Assembly: GCA_030524315.1 (NCBI GenBank)
Contig: JAUNGU010000012.1
Coordinates: 1 to 38,802, forward strand
DNA from: Peptococcaceae bacterium
GTDB lineage: Bacteria > Bacillota > Peptococcia > Peptococcales > Peptococcaceae
DNA: 38,802 nucleotides
Reading direction: 5' to 3'
Positions within the stretch are counted from its first letter, which is position 1. Each line of letters opens with the position of its first letter. The translations under genes were made by a program, and so were the position numbers. Below, piece by piece: positions 32,534 to 38,802 of the stretch. The notes beneath the pieces are model-generated. The model was not told the DNA's origin, ran no database searches, and saw nothing but the letters and a program-made list of their open reading frames with translations.

Positions 32534-32804
32534 AGACGTCGATGGTTTCTTTGTAATCGCTACCGAGCTGGTCGCCGCCTGTTGGGCGCTGGGTGTAGAA
32601 GGTGCTCATGATGGTGGCGCTTGGCATAAAGATCCAAAAGAGCAGATAGAGCGCCGGTCCCGGTACTCCGCCGGGCAGGCAGAGCAAAAGGAACGTGACG
32701 CGGAAAATCAGTGGCGAAATATTAAAGTATTCGCCCAAGCCGCCGCAGACGCCGGCAATTTTGCGCTGGGTCAGGGAGCGGGTCAGTTTTTTGGTTGGTT
32801 TCAT
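32532..32804 (-). CDS. PspC-domain membrane protein
   Basis: A 90-residue protein: KLTRSLTQRKIAGVCGGLGEYF at the N-terminus, in two overlapping parts TRSLTQRKIAGVCGG and GLGEYFNISP, is the PspC signature. A hydrophobic segment follows (VTFLLLCLPGGVPGPALYLLFWIFMP). PspC-domain proteins take part in envelope-stress responses; no other psp gene is nearby. AGAGGTG lies 8 nt before the ATG. Confidence 0.85.
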   Translation of the reverse strand: MKPTKKLTRSLTQRKIAGVCGGLGEYFNISPLIFRVTFLLLCLPGGVPGPALYLLFWIFMPSATIMSTFYTQRPTGGDQLGSDYKETIDV

Positions 32805-32834
32805 AAAACAATCACCTCTAAATAAAATGGCGTC

Positions 32835-33548
32835 TTAGAGACATTGGAACGGCAGGTCACACATGTCTTCGAAATAATCCATGTCAAGGATTTCTAATTC
32901 GTCGTTGGTCTTGCGGATGAGGCCTTCCACCTCGAGATTGCGCATGACCGTCGAGACAGACACGCGGTTGATGCCGATATATTTGGAAATGTCGTAGTGG
33001 GAAAGCTTTCCATAGAAAATATAGTGGTTGTTGTTGAGGCGATGGCCGTACTCGAGGACGTATTTGTAAATGAATTTACACACGCGGTAGCGTGGGTCCT
33101 TGACGAGGTCGTCGGCCACCTGGTGGTGGGCGTTGAGGGAGAGGGTGCAGAGCCAGTTGATGAAGATGCGGCCGAGCTCTGGGCGGCTGGTCATGAGCTC
33201 GTCAATGACGGCTTTGCTAAAGCAGTAGACGGTGCAGTCGGTTTTGGCCACGATCTGTTCGCTCGAGTCGCTGTTGATGCCCAAGAAAAACAGGGATTCG
33301 GCGCAGAGACTTGGCGCGATCAAGACGTGGATGATGCGCTCCTTGCCGTTGGGCGTGAGAATGCTGTGATAAGCCGTCCCCTTGGCGAGAAAATAGAGCT
33401 GCTCCACAGGCTGACAGCTGGCGATGATGTAGCTGCCTTTTTTGTACTGCATTTTTTCTGCTTTATCAAGATAATCGGAGAGAATGAGGAGCTGATCATC
33501 TTGTCTAAAAAAATATTCCATTTCTTTGCTGGTTGCTCGATCTGGCAT
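32835..33548 (-). CDS. Crp/Fnr-family transcriptional regulator
   Basis: A 237-residue regulator: cyclic-nucleotide-type beta-roll (about 15-120, YKKGSYIIASCQPVEQLYFL), dimerisation helix, and C-terminal HTH with LSHYDISKYIGINRVSVSTVMRN read over two segments. The FNR-type cluster of N-terminal Cys residues is absent, and the phosphate-binding cassette of cAMP receptors is not clear, so the effector is unknown. AAAGGAG lies 7 nt before the ATG. Divergent from nfo. Confidence 0.85.
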   Translation of the reverse strand: MPDRATSKEMEYFFRQDDQLLILSDYLDKAEKMQYKKGSYIIASCQPVEQLYFLAKGTAYHSILTPNGKERIIHVLIAPSLCAESLFFLGINSDSSEQIVAKTDCTVYCFSKAVIDELMTSRPELGRIFINWLCTLSLNAHHQVADDLVKDPRYRVCKFIYKYVLEYGHRLNNNHYIFYGKLSHYDISKYIGINRVSVSTVMRNLEVEGLIRKTNDELEILDMDYFEDMCDLPFQCL

Positions 33549-33594
33549 GAGGTCACTCCTTTTCTGGTTGGCGGGATAAACATTGCTAGTGGAT

Positions 33595-33603
33595 ATTATA
33601 ACA
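33595..33603 (-). promoter_or_regulatory. Extended -10 promoter of the Crp/Fnr gene
   Basis: The minus strand reads TGTTATAAT, a full extended -10 element about 50 bp before the ATG. No good -35 is present, consistent with extended -10 promoters. Confidence 0.5.
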
Positions 33604-33642
33604 TGAACAAAAACAACGTACTATCCTTATAAAAACAATTTT

Positions 33643-33671
33643 TTGCGAGAAATTTATAAATGCGCTATACT
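33643..33671 (+). promoter_or_regulatory. nfo promoter
   Basis: TTGCGA (33643-33648), exactly 17 bp, TATACT (33666-33671), followed by GGGGGAGAGA before the nfo ATG. Confidence 0.7.
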
Positions 33672-33705
33672 GACTAAAGTTATCTCATAAAAAGGGGGAG
33701 AGACG

Positions 33706-34527
33706 ATGCTAAAAATTGGTGCCCATATGTCGACCGGCAAGGGCTTTGATCGCGCCGCCAGGGACGCTGTGTCCATTGGCGCCGACGCGATGCAGGTGTT
33801 TACGCGCAATCCCCGCGGCGGCAATGCTCGCGCGCTCACAGAAAAAGAGCTGGCAGGCTTGGCCGATTATCGCGACGAGGGGCTGGCCGTGATTTGCCAT
33901 GCGCCATACACGATCAATCTGGCGTCGAGCAAGGAGGAGGTGCGCGAATTTGGCGTGCGCACGATCCGCGAGGATCTGGTGCGGATGGATCTTTTGGGCG
34001 CGGCAGGGCTCGTGATTCACAGCGGCGCTCACACGGGTGCAGGCCAGGAAGCGGGCGAGGCGCGGCTGATTGAAAGCCTGGCGCAATTGCTGCCGCAGGT
34101 GCCGGCGGGACGGCGCATTCTCCTTGAGACGATGAGTGGCAGCGGCACCGAGCTGGGTGCCAATCTCGAGCAGCTGGCGCGGGTGCTGGATCATTTTGGC
34201 GGCGCACCGACCCTGGGTCTTTGCCTGGATACCTGCCACCTGCACGCAGCGGGCTACGACATGACCGATTGGGTCGCGTTTAAGGCGCGCTTCACGGCGC
34301 TCATGCCTTGGCAGGTCGTGGGCTGCATCCACATGAACGACAGCAAGACGCCCTTTGCCAGCCATAAGGATCGCCACGAGCGCTTGGGCGCCGGTAGCAT
34401 CGGCTGGGCAGCCTTTGAGACGATTGTACGCGCCGAGCGGGACGCGGCCTTCCCGATCATCATGGAGACGCCGAACGATTTGGCTGGCTGGGGCGAGGAA
34501 ATCGCCCATTTGCGGGAGAAGGAGTGA
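33706..34527 (+). CDS. nfo: Endonuclease IV (AP endonuclease)
   Basis: A 273-residue TIM-barrel enzyme that cuts DNA at abasic sites in base excision repair. Zinc-site motifs in order: KIGAHMS near the start, VICHAPYTINL, LVIHSGAH, ILLETMSGSG, LCLDTCHLHAAGYD, GCIHMNDSK, SHKDRHERLGAG, IIMETPND. All expected His/Asp/Glu ligands are present. GGGGGAGAG precedes the ATG. It is followed after 4 bp by an unknown gene in the same transcript. Confidence 0.93.
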   Translation: MLKIGAHMSTGKGFDRAARDAVSIGADAMQVFTRNPRGGNARALTEKELAGLADYRDEGLAVICHAPYTINLASSKEEVREFGVRTIREDLVRMDLLGAAGLVIHSGAHTGAGQEAGEARLIESLAQLLPQVPAGRRILLETMSGSGTELGANLEQLARVLDHFGGAPTLGLCLDTCHLHAAGYDMTDWVAFKARFTALMPWQVVGCIHMNDSKTPFASHKDRHERLGAGSIGWAAFETIVRAERDAAFPIIMETPNDLAGWGEEIAHLREKE

Positions 34528-34531
34528 GAGG

Positions 34532-35179
34532 ATGGCTTTCAATTTAAGTGCCTTTGGCATTCCAAATTATGATACCAATGTCAACGTGCTCTATCAGCAC
34601 GCCGTCGAGCATGGCGAGAGCACTGTCTACGAGGGTGGCGAATATGTGATGAGCCCCATCGCCAAGACGCCGGTGCGGCTCTTGCTCGATTTTGTCTATG
34701 AGCGTGACGGCGAAACGCCAAAATCTGTCATCGCTCACACCTTCTTGGAAAACGCTGTGCGCTGGCCCTTGGCGCGCTTACAAGGAGCGGGCGATGCGCG
34801 CACGGTGCAATGTGGGCGCGCCCGCGTGCATGCAGAGCTCGTCAATCCTCAGGCAGCAGGCGAGGCACTCATGCCGATGCTCTATGCTGACCGCGTGGAA
34901 TTTTCGGCGAGCAAGCCGATTCATGCAGAGCTCGCATTATTGGCCGAGCAGCTTGTGGCCAAGGAGGAGGGTGTGGTGCTTCTGAGCGAGGTACGAAGCG
35001 TGCAGCCGGTGATCCTGAGCAAGCTCTGGATTTTTTCTGTGGTAGAGCTGGCGCTCCAGGAGGGCTCGATTTTTTTGCCTGTGGCCAGAGACACGATGGA
35101 GCGCCAGCTGGCAGAATGCCAGGTGGGCAGCACCTGCTACGTGCAGGGACAGCTCTCCCTCATGAAGGTGCAAAAATAA
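34532..35179 (+). CDS. Unrecognised 215-residue protein cotranscribed with nfo
   Basis: I do not recognise the family. A soluble protein without signal peptide: MAFNLSAFGIPNYDTN, FVYERDGETPKSVIAHTF, LLADQ-like helices and VVLLSEVRSVQPVILSKLW. No catalytic motif stands out. The open frame extends back to 34355 within nfo, but the ATG at 34532 is 4 nt after the nfo stop with GAAGGAGTGAGAGG just upstream. The close spacing suggests translational coupling to nfo and possibly a DNA-repair or stress role, which is only inference. Confidence 0.6.
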   Translation: MAFNLSAFGIPNYDTNVNVLYQHAVEHGESTVYEGGEYVMSPIAKTPVRLLLDFVYERDGETPKSVIAHTFLENAVRWPLARLQGAGDARTVQCGRARVHAELVNPQAAGEALMPMLYADRVEFSASKPIHAELALLAEQLVAKEEGVVLLSEVRSVQPVILSKLWIFSVVELALQEGSIFLPVARDTMERQLAECQVGSTCYVQGQLSLMKVQK

Positions 35180-35183
35180 ATGC

Positions 35184-35212
35184 TTGACGACGCTCAACCG
35201 CTGGCCTATAAT
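35184..35212 (+). promoter_or_regulatory. rpmE promoter
   Basis: TTGACG (35184-35189), exactly 17 bp, TATAAT (35207-35212). A strong SigA-type promoter fits a ribosomal protein gene. Confidence 0.85.
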
Positions 35213-35258
35213 AGTGTGGTATGAGTATCGAATCATTTTATGAAAGAGGTGTTAAGAG

Positions 35259-35462
35259 ATGAAAGCAGGGATTCATCCTAACTATAATGAAGTAAAAGTC
35301 ATCTGCGCTTGTGGTAACGAGTTCACCACCCGTTCCACCAACGATGGCGACATCAAGGTTGAGGTATGCTCCGCATGCCATCCTTTCTACACTGGCAAGC
35401 AGCGCGTTCGTGGCGCTAAGGGCCGCGTAGAAGCCTTCAACAAAAAATACAAACGCGACTAA
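35259..35462 (+). CDS. rpmE: 50S ribosomal protein L31 (zinc-binding form)
   Basis: A 67-residue L31. [20 protein letters not shown] at the start is diagnostic, and ICAC plus [13 protein letters not shown] supply the four Cys of the zinc-binding (C+) type. AAAGAGGTG precedes the ATG. It is a monocistronic gene with strong promoter and terminator. Confidence 0.96.
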   Translation: MKAGIHPNYNEVKVICACGNEFTTRSTNDGDIKVEVCSACHPFYTGKQRVRGAKGRVEAFNKKYKRD

Positions 35463-35475
35463 TTTCTGTGCGTGC

Positions 35476-35508
35476 ATCCTTGCAGCTTCGGCTGCAAGGA
35501 TTTTTTTG
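35476..35508 (+). terminator. rpmE terminator
   Basis: ATCCTTGCAGC and GCTGCAAGGAT form an 11-bp stem with a TTCG tetraloop, followed by T7. Confidence 0.9.
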
Positions 35509-35602
35509 TTTTCGGGCTTGTCTGAAAATAGTCGCGAAAAAATGTATAAATACTCTTTTTTTGTTGTTTTTTCAAAAGAAATTTGCTACTATAAAACTTG
35601 TT

Positions 35603-35649
35603 ATTGCAAGCTGGCCAAGACGTGCCAGCCTGCGCGCAATTATTTTTTT
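35603..35649 (+). promoter_or_regulatory. Leader hairpin with T-tract upstream of the antiporter (possible attenuator)
   Basis: GCTGGC and GCCAGC (loop CAAGACGT) are extended by ATTGC/GCAAT at the base and followed by TATTTTTTT. It lies between a TATAAA -10-like hexamer (35590-35595) and the antiporter start, so it would stop transcription of the downstream gene unless relieved. No known riboswitch aptamer was recognised upstream of it. Confidence 0.5.
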
Positions 35650-35694
35650 CAAAATATTTGCAGAAAATTACTGTTGAAGGAAAGGATGTAAAAC

Positions 35695-37146
35695 ATGAAG
35701 CACAAAAAATTAATGTCTCTGCTGACATTGGTTGTAATGGCTTTGCTTTTGCCACAGGCAGCGTTTGCCTCTGGTGAAGAGCTTGGTCAACAGCTTCCGC
35801 TTTGGAGTCTCATTCCGTTTGTTGGGATGCTCCTGTCTATCGCTATCTTCCCACTGGTCAAGGAACATTGGTGGGAAAAGAATCAGCTGTGGGTCGCCCT
35901 GTTCTGGTCTGCAGTTTTCCTCGTGCCATTCTTTATCGCCTATGGTGCCAATGAAACCATCTACCAGCTGATCCACACCATTATCTTGGACTATGTGCCA
36001 TTCTTGCTCCTGCTCTTTGCCCTCTATGCTGTGGCTGGCGGGATCGTGCTCAAAGGCTCCCTTGTTGGTACGCCAAACGTCAACACCATCATTCTTTTGA
36101 TCGGTACCGTTTTGGCCAGTGTCATCGGGACCACTGGTGCGGCAATGGTGCTCATTCGTCCGCTGATCCGTGCCAATGAATGGCGTCATCGCAAGATGCA
36201 TACCATTATCTTCTTTATTTTCTTGGTCTGCAACATTGGTGGCGCGTTGACCCCTGTCGGTGACCCTCCACTGTTCATGGGCTTCTTGCGCGGCGTGCCT
36301 TTCTTCTGGCCAACCATTCACGTACTGCCTCTGTACATCTTTAACTCTGTGGTACTTTTGGTGGTTTACCATTTCGTCGAAATGAGTCGCTACAAAAAAG
36401 ACCTGGCTGAAGGTTGCAAGCAGCCAGAATCCACTGGCGAAAAGCTTCATGTTGTTGGTCTCCACAACCTGATCTACATTGCGCTGATTCTCTTTGCGGT
36501 TGTTATCAGCGGGACCCTAGCCCAGAGCGACGCTTTCTTGAATGCTGACGGCAGCGTCAAGGGGATCACCCTCTACACCTACCATGGTCATGAATCGGTT
36601 GCAACCTATCCAAACATCATCAAGGACGTGCTGCTTCTGGTGGCTGCTTTCTTGTCCCTCAAGACGACTAAGAAGGAAATTCGCGAATTCAACAACTTCA
36701 ACTGGGGTGCCATTGAAGAGGTTGCCAAGCTCTTCTTGGGGATCTTTATCACAATGATTCCTGCCCTGGCCATTCTCGGCGCGCGTGGCGCTGACCTCGG
36801 CCTCCACACCGAATGGCAATTCTTCTGGAGCACCGGTATTCTCTCCGGGTTCCTCGACAACACGCCAACCTATTTGGTATTCTTGACCACCGCCGGTGCC
36901 CTCGGGGCCACCGAAGGGATTGCAACGACCATCGGTATGGTCGAAGCGCCAATCCTCATCGCTGTTTCTGCCGGTGCCGTATTCATGGGTGCTCTCAGCT
37001 ACATTGGTAACGCGCCAAACTTCATGGTGCGCTCCATCGCTGAAAGCCATGACATCAAGATGCCAAGCTTCTTTGGCTACATGAAGTGGTCCTTTGGGAT
37101 TCTGATTCCACTCTTTATCCTGGACACCCTGATCTTCATGCTCTAA
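35695..37146 (+). CDS. NhaD-type sodium:proton antiporter (ion transporter superfamily)
   Basis: A 483-residue membrane protein with about 12 hydrophobic segments and a signal-like N-terminus (LVVMALLLPQAAFA). Characteristic segments are GTTGAAMVLIRPLIRANEWR, TPVGDPPLFMGFLRG, SGFLDNTPTYLVF and SYIGNAPNFMVRSIAE, typical of NhaD/NhaE-like antiporters. These exchange Na+ for H+ and maintain ion and pH balance. GAAGGAAAGGATG precedes the ATG. Single gene with its own leader hairpin and terminator. Confidence 0.82.
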   Translation: MKHKKLMSLLTLVVMALLLPQAAFASGEELGQQLPLWSLIPFVGMLLSIAIFPLVKEHWWEKNQLWVALFWSAVFLVPFFIAYGANETIYQLIHTIILDYVPFLLLLFALYAVAGGIVLKGSLVGTPNVNTIILLIGTVLASVIGTTGAAMVLIRPLIRANEWRHRKMHTIIFFIFLVCNIGGALTPVGDPPLFMGFLRGVPFFWPTIHVLPLYIFNSVVLLVVYHFVEMSRYKKDLAEGCKQPESTGEKLHVVGLHNLIYIALILFAVVISGTLAQSDAFLNADGSVKGITLYTYHGHESVATYPNIIKDVLLLVAAFLSLKTTKKEIREFNNFNWGAIEEVAKLFLGIFITMIPALAILGARGADLGLHTEWQFFWSTGILSGFLDNTPTYLVFLTTAGALGATEGIATTIGMVEAPILIAVSAGAVFMGALSYIGNAPNFMVRSIAESHDIKMPSFFGYMKWSFGILIPLFILDTLIFML

Positions 37147-37158
37147 TTTTAAACCATC

Positions 37159-37204
37159 AAGGATTATGAAAAATGTTTTTTCGTTTTTCATAATCCTTTT
37201 TTTT
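37159..37204 (+). terminator. Antiporter terminator
   Basis: AAGGATTATGAAAAA pairs perfectly with TTTTTCATAATCCTT around a 10-nt loop and runs into T8. The remaining 125 bp to the transketolase gene contain a TATAAT-like -10 near 37258 but no clear -35. Confidence 0.85.
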
Positions 37205-37329
37205 CGATATTTATGTAAAATGTGCAGAAAAAATAAAGAAAAATGTTGTCTCTTGATGTATAATTACTGATGAGTTTGTTTTTCTGCAACAGTCAGTCGG
37301 CAGAGCTTAATCAGTAGGTGGAGGTATTT

Positions 37330-38151
37330 ATGGACGAGAAAAATTTACAGGTGCGTGCAAACGCCATTCGTCGCAACATCATCAAAATGATCGGTCAAGC
37401 CAACAGCGGTCATCCAGGTGGCTCTCTCTCAGCAGTGGAATTATTAACTTATCTTTATTTTGAAGAGATGCACGTGGATCCGGCTGCGCCAGATGCGGCC
37501 GACCGCGATCTCTTTGTGCTGTCCAAGGGCCATGCAGCGCCGGTGCTCTATGCCACCTTGGCAGAGCGCGGCTTTTTTGACAAGGATTGGCTGATGACCT
37601 TGCGCAAAATCGACAGCAAGCTCCAGGGCCATCCGGACATGCGCAAGGTGCCGGGGGTGGATATGAGCACCGGCTCCCTGGGCACAGGGATTTCGGCGGC
37701 CGTCGGCATGGCGCTCTCGCGTAAGCTCGACGCCAGCAGTCGCTACGTCTACGCCCTCTTGGGCGATGGCGAGCTGGATGAGGGCCAGGTCTGGGAGGCG
37801 GCGATGGCTGCGGCTCACTACGGGCTGGATCATCTGATTGCCTTTGTCGATCACAACGGGCTGCAAATCGACGGCCCTTGTGCAGAGGTCATGGGCGTCG
37901 ATCCGGTGGACGACAAATTTGCCGCCTTTGGCTGGGATGTACAGGTCATCGACGGCCATTCCTACGCGGCCATCGCTGCGGCGATTGCTGCGGCCAAGGC
38001 AGCGGCCAATGGCAAGCCACAGATGATCGTCATGAACACGGTCAAGGGCAAGGGCGTGTCCTTTATGGAAAATGAAGTGGGCTGGCACGGCAAGGCGCCA
38101 AACGCTGAGCAGGTGGCCCAGGCCTTGGAAGAATTAGGGGAGGAAGCATAA
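37330..38151 (+). CDS. Transketolase, N-terminal (TPP-binding) subunit
   Basis: A 273-residue first half of a split transketolase. SGHPGGSLSAVELLTYLYF (TPP/substrate region), SKGHAAPVLYATL, and the TPP/Mg motif GDGELDEGQVWEA ... DHNGLQIDG are intact. Transketolase moves two-carbon ketol units between sugar phosphates in the pentose phosphate pathway and needs TPP, whose supply is served by the thi operon in this window. The frame opens at 37318, but the ATG at 37330 is just after GGTGGAGG. The second half follows after 2 bp. Confidence 0.93.
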   Translation: MDEKNLQVRANAIRRNIIKMIGQANSGHPGGSLSAVELLTYLYFEEMHVDPAAPDAADRDLFVLSKGHAAPVLYATLAERGFFDKDWLMTLRKIDSKLQGHPDMRKVPGVDMSTGSLGTGISAAVGMALSRKLDASSRYVYALLGDGELDEGQVWEAAMAAAHYGLDHLIAFVDHNGLQIDGPCAEVMGVDPVDDKFAAFGWDVQVIDGHSYAAIAAAIAAAKAAANGKPQMIVMNTVKGKGVSFMENEVGWHGKAPNAEQVAQALEELGEEA

Positions 38152-38153
38152 GG

Positions 38154-38802
38154 ATGGAAAAGCAAGCAACTCGTGAAGCCTATGGGAAGGCGCTGGAAGC
38201 CTTGGGTGCAGAGCGTCCGGAAATCGTCGTGCTCGATGCCGACTTGTCCAAGTCGACCAAGACCAATCTTTTCCAGAAAGCGTTTCCTGACCGCTTCTTT
38301 GACATGGGCATTGCCGAGCAAAATCTCTTGGGCGTGGCTGCGGGCTTTGCGGCAACGGGCAAGATTCCTTTTGCCAGCACCTTCGCCGTTTTTGCGACGG
38401 GCCGTGCCTACGACCAGATTCGCAATTCGATTTGCTATCCGCGCTTGAACGTGAAAATCGCCGCCACCCACGCCGGCATCACCGTCGGCGAGGACGGCGG
38501 CAGCCATCAGGCGCTGGAGGACATCAACCTCATGCGCGGCCTGCCAAATATGACGGTGCTCGTGCCAGCCGACGGCCCGGAAGCCGCCGCTGCCACCCGC
38601 GCCGCTGTGGACATCGATGGGCCGGTCTATATTCGTCTGGGGCGTTCGGGCGTGCCAACGGTGACCGATCCGGAAAAGCCCTTCGTCATCGGCAAGGGGA
38701 CGGTGTTGCGTGAAGGCACAGACGTCACCCTCATTGCCTGTGGCATCATGGTCGCCAAGTCTCTTGAGGCAGCAGAGATCCTATCTGGCGAGGGCATCAG
38801 CG
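38154..38802 (+). CDS. Transketolase, C-terminal subunit (partial, cut by window end)
   Basis: The first 216 codons of the second transketolase half. RFFDMGIAEQNLLGVAAGF and THAGITVGEDGGSHQALED carry the pyrimidine-binding-domain signature, with the activating Glu in GIAEQN. The start ATG is 2 nt after the stop of the N-terminal subunit, with GGGGAGG upstream, so the two are coupled and form one enzyme. The frame is open at 38802. Confidence 0.93.
   Translation, partial: MEKQATREAYGKALEALGAERPEIVVLDADLSKSTKTNLFQKAFPDRFFDMGIAEQNLLGVAAGFAATGKIPFASTFAVFATGRAYDQIRNSICYPRLNVKIAATHAGITVGEDGGSHQALEDINLMRGLPNMTVLVPADGPEAAAATRAAVDIDGPVYIRLGRSGVPTVTDPEKPFVIGKGTVLREGTDVTLIACGIMVAKSLEAAEILSGEGIS

Overview
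The window looks like chromosome from a Gram-positive (Bacillota) bacterium, probably an anaerobe. Strong AGGAGG-type ribosome binding sites precede nearly every gene. Promoters are SigA-like (TTGACA-17-TATAAT), TTG starts are frequent, and the gene set fits: CsoR/CopA, greA-lysS, lexA, a split transketolase, a lantibiotic-immunity ABC cassette with a NisRK-type two-component system, and an SLH surface protein. I cannot fix the genus from sequence alone. Most of the window is GC-rich (third codon positions dominated by C/G). The stretch from about 24.4 to 29.0 kb is clearly AT-richer and holds defence-type genes.

Layout. 0.2-0.5 kb: an SMR efflux pump between strong terminators. 0.6-3.7 kb (minus): a copper operon, copA then csoR, behind a CsoR-like operator. 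CopA carries two extra C-terminal HMA domains, and the last has its own perfect ribosome binding site and ATG. 3.8-5.0 kb: an rRNA 2'-O-methyltransferase and a cupin, convergent. 5.2-7.6 kb: a large secreted SLH protein. 7.6-10.2 kb: a HipA-like kinase-fold gene and an ACR3/BASS-type transporter, bounded by three copies of one ~43-bp hairpin. 10.2-11.4 kb: two gene remnants, a LysR C-terminus (minus) and an alkaline-phosphatase-superfamily C-terminus (plus), joined head to head by a deletion that removed both 5' ends. 11.4-12.9 kb: a SLC13-type anion permease.

13.0-15.1 kb: an unusual three-gene operon (zinc ribbon, stand-alone ABC ATPase, unknown 304-aa protein). 15.3-19.6 kb: ABC ATPase, two LanE/LanG-type permeases, response regulator and histidine kinase, all tightly overlapping; no peptide structural gene is present, so it is probably a resistance/sensing module. 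Then a nitroreductase. 20.3-23.7 kb (minus): a TPP riboswitch with an intrinsic terminator controls thiX-thiY-thiZ (thiamine-precursor uptake), followed by a tatD gene. 23.8-24.4 kb: a CPBP membrane protease.

24.5-28.9 kb is a small defence island: a YafQ/DinJ toxin-antitoxin pair, a HEPN-domain ApeA-like protein, a divergent Abi_2 (AbiD/AbiF) HEPN protein preceded by a structured leader, an unrecognised 168-aa protein, and a 44-codon stump of a type I restriction hsdM gene. 29.1-31.6 kb is the greA-lysS operon. lysS carries a one-base frame break in an A-run and a C-terminal tRNA-binding domain. 31.7-38.8 kb is housekeeping: lexA, a PspC protein, a Crp/Fnr regulator, endonuclease IV (nfo), an unknown 215-aa gene, rpmE, an NhaD-type antiporter with a possible attenuator, and the two transketolase halves, the second cut by the window end. 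No rRNA, tRNA, CRISPR array or insertion sequence was recognised.
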